A stretch of 64,000 nt of DNA from Vibrio pomeroyi. Lineage in GTDB: Bacteria > Pseudomonadota > Gammaproteobacteria > Enterobacterales > Vibrionaceae. A program made the position numbers and the translations under genes. This document shows, one piece after another, positions 18,522 to 27,223 of this stretch. Where the stretch lies: positions 1,178,001 through 1,242,000 of the forward strand of contig NZ_AP025507.1 of the NCBI RefSeq assembly GCF_024347595.1. The letters run 5' to 3'. Every line of letters starts with the position of its first letter. Within the stretch, counting starts at the first letter, position 1. A model generated the notes under the pieces. That model searched no databases and was not told the DNA's origin. It worked only from the letters and a program-made list of their open reading frames with translations.

Positions 18522-19997
18522 ATGTCGGCAGAAGCACAAGCACCAGAACAAGAAGCAGCCTTAGTTGAAACAGGCTCACTTCTGGATAGCATCCTTAATG
18601 AGACCCGTCTCAAACCGAGCGATGAGGGTTTTGACGTTGCAAAGCGTGGCGTTGAAGCATTCATTGGCGAGCTATTAAGCAGCTCAACAGTAGAAAAAGT
18701 AGATCAATCGTTGGTTGATTTAATGATCTCTGAGATTGACCAAAAATTATCCAAACAGGTTGATGCAATTCTTCACAATGAAGAGGTTCAAGCGATTGAA
18801 TCAACGTGGCGCGGACTTAAATATCTGGTAGATCACACTGATTTCCGTGAAAACATTCAAATCGAACTGATTTCGGCTAAGAAAGACGAAGTTCTGGATG
18901 ATTTCGAAGATGCCCCTGAAGTCGTGAAATCTGGCTTATACAAACAGATCTACACGCGTGAATATGGTCAGTTTGGCGGTAAGCCTGTCGGCGCCGTTAT
19001 TTGTGACTACCAATTGTCTGCATCTTCACCGGACATCAAGCTGATGGAGTATATGGGTAACGTAGGCGCTATGTCTCATGCCCCATTTATTACTTCGGCT
19101 TCTTCTCAATTTTTTGGTTTGGATTCTTATGAAGAGTTACCAAATCTAAAAGACTTGAAATCGGTATTTGAGGGACCTCAGTATACTAAGTGGCGTGGAT
19201 TCCGCGAACATGAAGACGCTCGTTATGTAGGTCTGTGTACATCGCGCTTCATGCTTCGTACTCCATACTCAGTTGAAGATAATCCTATTAAAGCATTTGA
19301 TTACGATGAGATGGTCACGGATAGCCACGATAACTACCTTTGGGGTAACTCGGCTTATGCAATGGCTTCAAAGATCAGTGAATCTTTTGCTAAATACCGT
19401 TGGTGTCCAAATATCATTGGTCCTCAAAGCGGTGGTGCGGTCACTGATTTGCCAGTATACAACTTCGAAGCTATGGGTCAGATCGAAACTAAGATCCCAA
19501 CTGAAATTTTGGTTTCTGACCGTCGTGAGTACGAACTTGCAGAAGAAGGCTTTATGGCTTTAACCATGCGTAAAGGTTCTGATAATGCAGCGTTCTTCTC
19601 GGCAAACTCAGTTCAAAAGCCAAAAGTATTTGCGAATACGCCTGAAGGTAAGCAAGCCGAGATGAACTACAAGCTGGGTACTCAGCTACCTTATATGTTC
19701 ATCATCAACCGCTTAGCGCATTACATCAAGGTTCTTCAACGTGAGCAAATAGGTTCTTGGAAAGAGCGTACAGACCTAGAAGTCGAGCTAAACAAATGGA
19801 TCCGTCAATACGTCTCAGATCAAGAGAACCCGCCAGCAGAAGTTCGTGGTCGTCGTCCATTGCGAGCGGCAAAAGTTGAAGTATCTGATGTAGAGGGCGA
19901 CCCAGGTTGGTACAAAGTATCAATGTCTGTTCGCCCGCACTTTAAGTACATGGGTGCAAGCTTTGACTTATCTTTGGTTGGAAAACTAGACCAATAA
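18522..19997 (+). CDS. tssC: TssC (VipB) sheath large subunit
   Basis: This 491-residue protein is the large sheath subunit. Family landmarks are the WRGLKYLVDHTDFRENI segment, GAVICDYQ, and MEYMGNVGAMSHAPFI. The ALTMRKGSDNAAFFSANSVQKP region and the C-terminal HFKYMGASFDLSLVGKLD strand follow, the part that contributes to sheath handshakes. It is read directly after tssB (8-base gap). A terminator-like hairpin follows before tssE. Confidence 0.97.
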   Translation: MSAEAQAPEQEAALVETGSLLDSILNETRLKPSDEGFDVAKRGVEAFIGELLSSSTVEKVDQSLVDLMISEIDQKLSKQVDAILHNEEVQAIESTWRGLKYLVDHTDFRENIQIELISAKKDEVLDDFEDAPEVVKSGLYKQIYTREYGQFGGKPVGAVICDYQLSASSPDIKLMEYMGNVGAMSHAPFITSASSQFFGLDSYEELPNLKDLKSVFEGPQYTKWRGFREHEDARYVGLCTSRFMLRTPYSVEDNPIKAFDYDEMVTDSHDNYLWGNSAYAMASKISESFAKYRWCPNIIGPQSGGAVTDLPVYNFEAMGQIETKIPTEILVSDRREYELAEEGFMALTMRKGSDNAAFFSANSVQKPKVFANTPEGKQAEMNYKLGTQLPYMFIINRLAHYIKVLQREQIGSWKERTDLEVELNKWIRQYVSDQENPPAEVRGRRPLRAAKVEVSDVEGDPGWYKVSMSVRPHFKYMGASFDLSLVGKLDQ

Positions 19998-20016
19998 TAG
20001 GTTTTGGAAATTAATA

Positions 20017-20044
20017 AGCGGCCAGGTTTCTGGCTGCTTTTTTT
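20017..20044 (+). terminator. Terminator-like hairpin inside the operon between tssC and tssE
   Basis: A nine-pair stem (AGCGGCCAG with CTGGCTGCT, one G-T pair), a GTTT loop, and seven Ts immediately after. This has all the parts of an intrinsic terminator but lies between two co-directional genes of one operon. It probably reduces transcription of the baseplate genes relative to the sheath genes. Confidence 0.75.
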
Positions 20045-20057
20045 CTTAGAGTTATAT

Positions 20058-20468
20058 ATGGAAAAAGGTTACCGATTACTAGAACGAATTGAACTAGGTG
20101 AACCTAAAAACTGCTATGAAAAGGTGGTTTCACATAGACATTTAATTGAATCCATTCATCTACACCTTGCCGATTTACTTAATACACATTCGGGTAATGC
20201 AATGATCGATGCGGAATATGGCCTACCTGACTTTAACGATGTTCTATCGAATAACACCAATTTAGTTCGTCACATTCAAAAGAATATTACCTCCACAATA
20301 GAAAGCTTCGAACCTCGGTTACGAAGCGTTGAAGTACATTATCGAGAAAATCATAACAACCCTCTTCAATTAGGCTTTGGCATATGCGGCGAAGTCTTAC
20401 ATAACGGTGGAAAAGTTCCGATGTCTATCGATGTCTATATGGGAACTGACGGCCAATTTAACGTTTAG
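20058..20468 (+). CDS. tssE: TssE baseplate protein (gp25-like)
   Basis: TssE is the gp25-like wedge protein of the T6SS baseplate. The product (136 residues from the ATG at 20058) starts MEKGYRLLERIE. It has the typical RHLIESIHLHLADLLNTHSGNA helix, then AEYGLPDF and the LRSVEVHY strand of the gp25 fold. An upstream ATG-less extension to 20004 would lie inside the tssC-tssE hairpin and is unlikely. It ends 11 bases before tssF. Confidence 0.93.
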   Translation: MEKGYRLLERIELGEPKNCYEKVVSHRHLIESIHLHLADLLNTHSGNAMIDAEYGLPDFNDVLSNNTNLVRHIQKNITSTIESFEPRLRSVEVHYRENHNNPLQLGFGICGEVLHNGGKVPMSIDVYMGTDGQFNV

Positions 20469-20478
20469 TAGGTGCCCC

Positions 20479-22227
20479 TTGAGTAACAGTAAATACTTTC
20501 AAGATGAACTCACATATCTACGAGAGTCAGGCAGTGAATTTGCCAAATACAATCCAAAACTGACCAACTTTTTATCTGAAGGGACATTTGATCCCGATGT
20601 AGAACGTCTTCTCGAAGGTTTTGCGTTTCTTACTGGCCGTATTCGAGAAAAGATCGACGATGAACTACCAGAGCTAACGCAGTCATTAATGACACTGTTA
20701 TGGCCGCATTACATGCGCTCGATTCCTTCATTGTGTATTAGCGAATTAACACCACACTCAGGAAGTGTTACTGAAAAAACTGTAGTGAAGCGCGGAGCCG
20801 AGATGGCCAGTGAGCAAGTAGAAGGAACACAGTGCTTATTTAGAACCTGTTATGACGTAGAGCTTTTCCCGCTGAAAATAACAAATGTTGAACAAAGTAA
20901 CAGCCGAACAAGCTCTTCAGTGGATGTGACATTGGCTACTGAGCATGGTTTAGAGTTGTCACGTATTGGCTTAGATAAGCTGAGGTTTCACTTACATGGT
21001 GAGATCCACATAACTAGAATCCTCTTCTTATGGATATTTCGATACTTAGATCACGTCGAACTAGACGTAGGTGGTGGTTACAAACGTAAAATTGGACCTG
21101 AGTTCATTAAACCGGTTGGTTACCAAGATGACGAGGCGATATTACCTTACAGTGAAAACTCATTTGCAGGCTATCGATTACTGCAAGAATACTTTTCCCT
21201 GCCTGACAAGTTTATGTTCTTTGATGTCACAGGCCTAGAATGGTTAAAAGGAATCCCCCAGAGGAGCACCGTGAATCTTAAGTTTCATTTTAAGAGAGCA
21301 TTACCGGCCGAAGTCGTCCTGAAAGATAAGCATTTAAGGTTACATTGCACTCCAGCAGTTAATTTGTTCGAAAAAGATGGTGACCCAATTAGGCTTGAGC
21401 ACCGTCGAAACGAATATAAAGTAAGACCACAGAGTAACAATCAAGATCATTACGAAGTTTACTCAATAGACCAAGTGGAAAGCTGGAGTAAAAATGAAAG
21501 ACGACGAAAACCTCTGATTGAGTTTGAGTCGTTTGAACATCAAATCAACCAAAGAGACAAGCGTGATTTTTATAAGTCAAAAGTTTCAGAACGAGTAAGT
21601 GGGAGAGGGCTTGAACGTTTTATTTCTTTCCATACGCATAATGGTGATATCGCAGATTTAGGCACTGAAACAGTGCTGATGAAGTTACAGTGTAGTAACT
21701 CAGATCTTTCTGAGAGACTATCCGTAGGAGATGTTATATATACTACTCATAAATCGCCGACTTACGCGACGTTCAGCAATATTACCAAACCGACACAATC
21801 TGTCAGTCCTCAAGTCAACGGAGAGCTTCAATGGCAACTGATAGCTAACATGTCGCTTAACTATTTGTCGCTCTCAAATATAGATGTACTTAAAGTCTTA
21901 CTCTCGACATACGATTTTCATTCCCGGGTTGACAGGCAAGCACACAGAGCTTCATTACATAGGCTTGACGGAATTATCTCATCAGAAATGAAACCTATTG
22001 ATAGGGTGTTTAGAGGGGTGTCGGTGCGTGGAAACCAATTCAAGTTAATGATGAACTCAAGCTTTTTTGTTAACGAAGGTGACATGTTTTTGATGGCAAA
22101 TGTCTTGAACGAGTTCATACGATTATATTCAAGTGTTAACTCATTTACAGAGTTAGAAGTGTACGATGAACACCGTGGCGAAAGCTATCAATGGGCGAGC
22201 TTAACTGGGCATCAAACGATCTTATGA
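20479..22227 (+). CDS. tssF: TssF baseplate protein
   Basis: TssF and TssG form the core wedge of the T6SS baseplate. The start is the TTG at 20479, giving LSNSKYFQDELTYLRESG, the standard TssF N-terminus, with TAGGTG as ribosome-binding site; the protein is 582 residues. Conserved parts include DPDVERLLEGFAFLTGRIREKIDDELPELTQSL (described here by its outer residues) and the LWPHYMRSIPS segment that defines the family (residues about 75-85). The 3' end overlaps the tssG start. Confidence 0.94.
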   Translation: MSNSKYFQDELTYLRESGSEFAKYNPKLTNFLSEGTFDPDVERLLEGFAFLTGRIREKIDDELPELTQSLMTLLWPHYMRSIPSLCISELTPHSGSVTEKTVVKRGAEMASEQVEGTQCLFRTCYDVELFPLKITNVEQSNSRTSSSVDVTLATEHGLELSRIGLDKLRFHLHGEIHITRILFLWIFRYLDHVELDVGGGYKRKIGPEFIKPVGYQDDEAILPYSENSFAGYRLLQEYFSLPDKFMFFDVTGLEWLKGIPQRSTVNLKFHFKRALPAEVVLKDKHLRLHCTPAVNLFEKDGDPIRLEHRRNEYKVRPQSNNQDHYEVYSIDQVESWSKNERRRKPLIEFESFEHQINQRDKRDFYKSKVSERVSGRGLERFISFHTHNGDIADLGTETVLMKLQCSNSDLSERLSVGDVIYTTHKSPTYATFSNITKPTQSVSPQVNGELQWQLIANMSLNYLSLSNIDVLKVLLSTYDFHSRVDRQAHRASLHRLDGIISSEMKPIDRVFRGVSVRGNQFKLMMNSSFFVNEGDMFLMANVLNEFIRLYSSVNSFTELEVYDEHRGESYQWASLTGHQTIL

Positions 22228-23222
22228 TTGAAGTATTAACAGAAAAAACAAATGAATTTAGCTTCTTTCAAGCGGTGTTGCTATTGGAGAAGCACTACCA
22301 GTTGTTACCGGGCAGTGATTTTGTCGCTGTTGGTGAAAACAAATACTTTCGTCAAGAGAGGATCGCGTTTAGTGTCTCACCAAACTTATGCTTCCCCAAA
22401 AGTGACATGGAATTCATTAGCCATATGGAAAGGTCGGGTGAGAATTACTCGAGAATCGAAACGAATTTTCTAGGTTTACATGGCTCTAGCTCTCCTTTGC
22501 CAGCGAATTACACAGAAAAATTGGTTGGTAGGGACATAGATGATAATCCAGTCAAAGATTTTTTTGATTTCTTCCATAACAGGTATACCGGCTTAATTTA
22601 TCGTGTTTGGAAAAAATATCGTTACCATGTTCAATATCGAAGTGATGCAACAGATGAGTTTTCTGGAAGAATTTTACACTTGGCTGGCTTATCTAATGTT
22701 ATTCAAGAGTCAGATACTATAGGGCTAGATCGTGCGAAAATTTTATCTTACGTTAACCAACTGTCGACTAGAACACGATCGCCGAAGCTTATTTCTGGGA
22801 TTGTTTCACATTATTTTTCGTTACCTAGTGTCCGTATTGAAGAATGGGTATTCCGGAGAGTAAAGATTGCTGAATGTCAAAGAAACCAGTTGAATCGTAT
22901 GAATTGTATTTTGGGTTCTGATCTTCATTTAGGAAAGAGTATTCCAGACCTAAACGGGAAGTTTAACCTATGTATTGATAACATTGATTTCGAAACGTTC
23001 CGTAAATTTTCTTTTGGGGGAGAGTACCATACAACTCTAGTCGGTTTGATGCGCTTTATTCTTCGCGACCCAATGTCTTGGGATCTAAAGCTCACGGTTG
23101 ATTTAGAATCAATTCCTAAAAATCAGCTCGGCCGAGGTGATGGCACAAGCTTAGGCCAAACCTTTTGGTTAGGCCAAGCGAATGAAAAAGATGCCAAGAT
23201 CCGGGTGATCGGTGGTGTATAA
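22191..23222 (+). CDS. tssG: TssG baseplate protein
   Basis: TssG binds two TssF copies in the baseplate wedge. The 343-residue product has the family marker FSFFQAVLLLEKHY near its N-terminus and the FLGLHGSSSPLPANYTE motif (about residue 90). HFKNRYTGLIYR-type sequence appears as FFHNRYTGLIYRVWKKYR, and a C-terminal LGQTFWLG ends the protein. The ATG at 22191 overlaps tssF by 37 bases; an ATG at 22224 that overlaps the tssF stop is an alternative. It is the last gene of the operon and is followed at once by a strong terminator. Confidence 0.94.
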   Translation: MGELNWASNDLMIEVLTEKTNEFSFFQAVLLLEKHYQLLPGSDFVAVGENKYFRQERIAFSVSPNLCFPKSDMEFISHMERSGENYSRIETNFLGLHGSSSPLPANYTEKLVGRDIDDNPVKDFFDFFHNRYTGLIYRVWKKYRYHVQYRSDATDEFSGRILHLAGLSNVIQESDTIGLDRAKILSYVNQLSTRTRSPKLISGIVSHYFSLPSVRIEEWVFRRVKIAECQRNQLNRMNCILGSDLHLGKSIPDLNGKFNLCIDNIDFETFRKFSFGGEYHTTLVGLMRFILRDPMSWDLKLTVDLESIPKNQLGRGDGTSLGQTFWLGQANEKDAKIRVIGGV

Positions 23223-23223
23223 A

Positions 23224-23254
23224 AAAGCCGCTCGTAAGAGCGGCTTTGTTTTAT
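23224..23254. terminator. Bidirectional terminator between tssG and the Lrp-type gene
   Basis: A ten-pair perfect stem (AAAGCCGCTC with GAGCGGCTTT) with a GTAA loop, flanked by A-rich and T-rich sequence. It serves both converging transcription units. Confidence 0.88.
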
Positions 23255-23703
23255 CGACTAATTGGCTGGTGTAATACTACGGTTGTATTGAGAGAACGGA
23301 TGCCATTAAAAGACTCTATCTCATTACATAAATGGTGTATTGATTGTAAGTCGGGTGCTTCAATCAAAGATATAATGTCATATGTACCGCCAACGATGCT
23401 GGTCAACCTAACTTCAGGTAACTCTTTCAATGCGTTACTCACATCATTTTTTTTACCTTTTTCACAAGAAATTAGCAGGTAACTCGCTGCCTTCCTTCCG
23501 TCATTTTCCACTCTAATTTGTGCCGTATATCCTTTGATAATACCGGTTTTTTCGAGTCTGTTGATGCGCTCGGCAACTGCCGTACGCGACAAACCAATAT
23601 TGCGAGATAGATTAGCAATCGATTCTCGTCCATTGGAGAGTAGATTAGAAAGAATCTTACGATCTAGTTTGTCTAAGCCTTGTAAACTAATGTTGGACAT
23701 CAT
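23251..23703 (-). CDS. Lrp/AsnC-family transcriptional regulator inside the T6SS cluster
   Basis: The protein has the two-part Lrp/AsnC layout in 150 residues. The N-terminal winged helix-turn-helix has LDRKILSNLLSNGRESIANLSRNIGLSRTAVAERINRLEKTGIIKGY as its core (residues 13-59). The C-terminal RAM domain has VGGTYDIISLIEA. Such regulators respond to amino acids and act as octamers or dimers. Two ATGs lie next to each other at 23703 and 23700, with AAAGG upstream. It is downstream of tssM in the same direction, 66 bases away across a hexanucleotide repeat, so it may be cotranscribed. Control of the T6SS is inferred from position only. Confidence 0.9.
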   Translation of the reverse strand: MMSNISLQGLDKLDRKILSNLLSNGRESIANLSRNIGLSRTAVAERINRLEKTGIIKGYTAQIRVENDGRKAASYLLISCEKGKKNDVSNALKELPEVRLTSIVGGTYDIISLIEAPDLQSIHHLCNEIESFNGIRSLNTTVVLHQPISR

Positions 23704-23730
23704 GTGTTCTGCCTTTGCTGAATTATTATT

Positions 23731-23766
23731 GTATTTGTATTTGTATTTGTATTTGTATTTGTATTT
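23731..23766. repeat. Hexanucleotide tandem repeat (GTATTT)x6
   Basis: Six perfect GTATTT units in a row, followed by a partial GTA, lie in the 66-base gap between the tssM stop (23770) and the Lrp-type start (23703). Slipped-strand changes in copy number would change the spacing upstream of the Lrp-type gene without touching any reading frame. Confidence 0.95.
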
Positions 23767-23769
23767 GTA

Positions 23770-26700
23770 CTATATCGCTTCAGGTAAAGTGAAGTTGTAT
23801 AGCTCCGCTAATGTAAACGGGTTTTTCTGGGTTAAAGGAGTAATTCTTAAGCTCAGGTCTCTGCCTGATACTTTGATATCACTCACGAAGCTACCGTTAT
23901 GGGTATTTGTTAACCTAGAGTCTCCAAATAACCGATATATGGCCCATTGACCATTTTTATTCAATACGTGTTGTTTACCCTCGTCTGTTACGTCTTGTAT
24001 TGTAATGCTAATGTTGAAGTCTCCATTTTGAGGAGGCCATTCAAGTTCACGAATTCTGCTCGGACCATGGTAATAATTGATATTAGAATCCGCTATCTTC
24101 AAGCTCGCTCTAATAGCACTAGAATCTAGGTCAAGTACTTTTGCGCTAAACGGAAGGTATAGTCGGTTCGTACTTTTATTGATCAGCGTATCTCTAATTA
24201 CATTGTAATTTCTAAGTTGAACAAGTAGCTCTGGTGAAAGTGGCATTGTTTCGCCTTCTACCTGTTTTGGCGTCCAAAGATTGGTGTCGTAAAAAGGAGC
24301 AAAGTTTTTCTCGATAAATGTATCTAACAAGCCTCCAGATGCGAACAAGAGCTCGAAATCTTCTATTGATATTTCTTCAGTTGCAGTTAAATCAAATGGG
24401 TATCTTCCTAGACCTAACTCTTTGAACTTTGTATATATCTCACTATACCAAAGCGTTTGAATTCCTTTTGATGATTCAGAGATCATTACAGACCAGCTCT
24501 GGTTAACTACGTCTAAAAGCCAACTTCTTACTGGTTCTGGAGATTTTTGAGCAATTTGTTTCAAACGAATGAGTGGGTCAGCCTCGGTACTTCCCATTCG
24601 ATGTTGTGCAGCGGATAACGCTGCCATTTGAGGATCTGGCGCGTCAGCGATATCCTTCATATAAGTTCGAACTCGGCTCAATGCCGTTATAGTCTCGTCC
24701 CATGGGGTAGGAGAGTTTGGAGTCTCGTTTATCTGCAGTTGGTTCAGGATATGAAATGCCTGTTCCACTCTTTTCATCAATAAGTAATCGGGTTGTACCA
24801 TTTCCTCGACGAGCTCAGGAGTTGCATCCACGGCCCCTGCGAGTTTTGGGTTAATCTTTGCCATCAACGCGCTCTGTTCACCGATAGGTGAGAATTGTGT
24901 ATTTGTATACACTTGCTTTAAAACAGTTGTCATTGGCGAAGATGGCCCAGAAATCAGATCAATAGCGTTAGTTATTTCGCCAATATTGTTGTAACGCTTT
25001 ACTTTGAGTTCGCTTAAAGCATTACGCCAATAGCTAATGTAGTCATCCGTGTATTTCTTCCTTACTTGTTTTTTGAAGCTTTCCTGTTCTTTGTCAGTAG
25101 GAATCACGTGGTTTGATAATCCCAATACCCAATTGTCGGTGATAACTTGTTGAGACATTAAGTCGACGCGAGGGCGATAGAAAGTACTGAAACCTGTTGA
25201 AGTATAAACTTTGTCAATTTCTAACCGCTTAGGATCCAAGTTATCATTGAATACATTGTTGAAGTCAAAACCTACAGCTCGTTGTAGGTTCAAAGTGCCT
25301 AAATCGATATCTCCAGCTTGTTGTAACAAACTCGCGTAAACGAGATCTACGTTTGAACTAGAAAGTAGCGATCGTCTCGTTGCACGTACCATGTTCATGT
25401 TTATCGAAACGGGCTCAAAATTCGTGCGGAAGTACGCATCCAAATACTTCATAACAGTAGCAACCGTATCGGGTTGATCACTAAGCTTTTCTAGCGTTGA
25501 CATCGTTTGCTGACGCAGAAATTTAATCTCTCGCTTACTCGAGTCATTCAACATTAAATAACCTTTAAGCAAGGGTAGTGCATTGTTAACATTGTCTTGG
25601 TTATGGGTTAGCTGTATACGATATCCTTGCTCAATTACCGGCATTAGGTGTGTTCTAATCTGAGTAATCAAGGCGTTATACGCGATCTTAGTGCTTTCAT
25701 CTAAACGGCTAACATTAAGGTTCAAAAACTCATTTTCTAGTGCGTCTGATCCACTTAACCATGCCTGATAGGAAGGCTGGATAGTTTCTATTGCACTTGT
25801 CAGTGAGCTTTCAAAAGATTGATCTTTTAGGCTTATAGATTGGTGGTCATCAATTCCCATAAGTTGACTGATCACTCTTAGATTACTATCTAAAGTCGTT
25901 GAAAATAGGACGGCACCACTCGCAATTAAAATGACAGAGGCCGCGACCGCCAAGCGGCTTTGTCTTTGGATCAACCTAAGATAAGTTTTGTTTTCGCCCG
26001 CAAAGTCAGATTCTGGGAGGATCTGAGAATCCATTAAGAAACGTGTGAAATAGGGTGTTTCAGTTAGCTGAGTATGTTCCGAAGCTATAATAGGTAAATT
26101 AAAGTAGTTACTACAGCTCTTCGCTAACAGATTGTATTTTCTACCACCTTGAATATTTGATATAAAAAACACTTCGCGAATATCAAGTGAGTAGGAGCCG
26201 GTATTAAGTTCTGAAAGTCGCTCTATCACAGAGCCGATTTCTGATTGACATAATTCAAACTGTTTAGGGAATGCTAATATAGCTTGCTTCTCATTTACGT
26301 CGTTGGAATGGGAAGAAGAATCTAGTGCATTACTTTCCATCACTTTGACCAAATTTCGAAAACTATCGTGGTAGTACTCAACAAATACACCTTTAGCTTC
26401 CTTCAGTGGAATGGACAAAAACTCAACCGATGTTTTTAAAGAACTAAAGTGTATGTATTCCTTAAAGCCTTCTAGTTTATCGAGTTTAGACATCATTAGA
26501 TAAAGAGGAATTGCCGATGATGTTTTGTCACTTACTGACTCTAATCGATGATTCAGAGCAGTTAATGTATAGTCAATTTGCTCTGATTCAGAAACGATTA
26601 AAAATTCAAAATCGATAAAGAAAAGGCAACCTGAAAATGGCTTTCTAGGCTTGTGTTTAATGACCTCATCTACAAATGTGTTCCACAGAGCGCTATCGTT

Positions 26701-27162
26701 ACTTGATACTTCTTGAAACAATAGGCGTTGATCCGGTTTGATATACACGGCGGAGTCTGACTCATACCATTCGAAAAAATCATTCTTTGCAGTACGAGTT
26801 TGATCCATTGGCTTGATCGCACTGGAGTTAAGTAGAAACTGAGTTCGACCCGCGTATTTATTGCCAATCATTAAATAGATTGGCTTTTTATTGGAACGAG
26901 AAAGAAGCGGACGGATGACCATGGCTAATGCTTCTTCTTCTGTTTCCAGCTTCAGGGCTTTAGTGTTGTTTTTCTTTTTTAGCCACAACGTTACTTGAAA
27001 CAACGAATAGAAAATTGTTATAGCACCTAAAGCAATCCATAGGTAAAACTTGTCTGTTATATCTAGCCAAAGGATATAGATTGCAGCGATCGTAGCTGCA
27101 AGAAAGAGGAAAATGGCCGTTGATATAACAACAGGGTTCCTCATTAGTTTGTGTTTTAACAT
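23770..27162 (-). CDS. tssM: TssM (IcmF/VasK) inner-membrane T6SS protein
   Basis: TssM with TssJ and TssL forms the trans-envelope complex. The 1130-residue protein begins with two membrane helices (about residues 10-32 and 38-58). A cytoplasmic loop contains a P-loop-like position reading IGNKYAGRTQF, then a third membrane helix (about 408-428, AVAASVILIASGAVLF). A large periplasmic part runs to the C-terminus, with the TssM C-terminal beta domain that contacts TssJ. The nucleotide-binding Lys of Walker A is replaced (G-R-T), so ATP binding is doubtful. It follows vasL by 61 bases. Confidence 0.94.
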   Translation of the reverse strand: MLKHKLMRNPVVISTAIFLFLAATIAAIYILWLDITDKFYLWIALGAITIFYSLFQVTLWLKKKNNTKALKLETEEEALAMVIRPLLSRSNKKPIYLMIGNKYAGRTQFLLNSSAIKPMDQTRTAKNDFFEWYESDSAVYIKPDQRLLFQEVSSNDSALWNTFVDEVIKHKPRKPFSGCLFFIDFEFLIVSESEQIDYTLTALNHRLESVSDKTSSAIPLYLMMSKLDKLEGFKEYIHFSSLKTSVEFLSIPLKEAKGVFVEYYHDSFRNLVKVMESNALDSSSHSNDVNEKQAILAFPKQFELCQSEIGSVIERLSELNTGSYSLDIREVFFISNIQGGRKYNLLAKSCSNYFNLPIIASEHTQLTETPYFTRFLMDSQILPESDFAGENKTYLRLIQRQSRLAVAASVILIASGAVLFSTTLDSNLRVISQLMGIDDHQSISLKDQSFESSLTSAIETIQPSYQAWLSGSDALENEFLNLNVSRLDESTKIAYNALITQIRTHLMPVIEQGYRIQLTHNQDNVNNALPLLKGYLMLNDSSKREIKFLRQQTMSTLEKLSDQPDTVATVMKYLDAYFRTNFEPVSINMNMVRATRRSLLSSSNVDLVYASLLQQAGDIDLGTLNLQRAVGFDFNNVFNDNLDPKRLEIDKVYTSTGFSTFYRPRVDLMSQQVITDNWVLGLSNHVIPTDKEQESFKKQVRKKYTDDYISYWRNALSELKVKRYNNIGEITNAIDLISGPSSPMTTVLKQVYTNTQFSPIGEQSALMAKINPKLAGAVDATPELVEEMVQPDYLLMKRVEQAFHILNQLQINETPNSPTPWDETITALSRVRTYMKDIADAPDPQMAALSAAQHRMGSTEADPLIRLKQIAQKSPEPVRSWLLDVVNQSWSVMISESSKGIQTLWYSEIYTKFKELGLGRYPFDLTATEEISIEDFELLFASGGLLDTFIEKNFAPFYDTNLWTPKQVEGETMPLSPELLVQLRNYNVIRDTLINKSTNRLYLPFSAKVLDLDSSAIRASLKIADSNINYYHGPSRIRELEWPPQNGDFNISITIQDVTDEGKQHVLNKNGQWAIYRLFGDSRLTNTHNGSFVSDIKVSGRDLSLRITPLTQKNPFTLAELYNFTLPEAI

Positions 27163-27223
27163 AAGCCTATTTCGTTGTTTTGAGTTTGTTGTAATACCGA
27201 GTCTTAAGACGGTTTTTTGAGTT

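Noticed and set aside
23731..23766. CRISPR-like or phage attachment repeat
   Set aside because: The units are contiguous six-base repeats without spacers and without an integrase gene nearby, so it is a simple sequence repeat.
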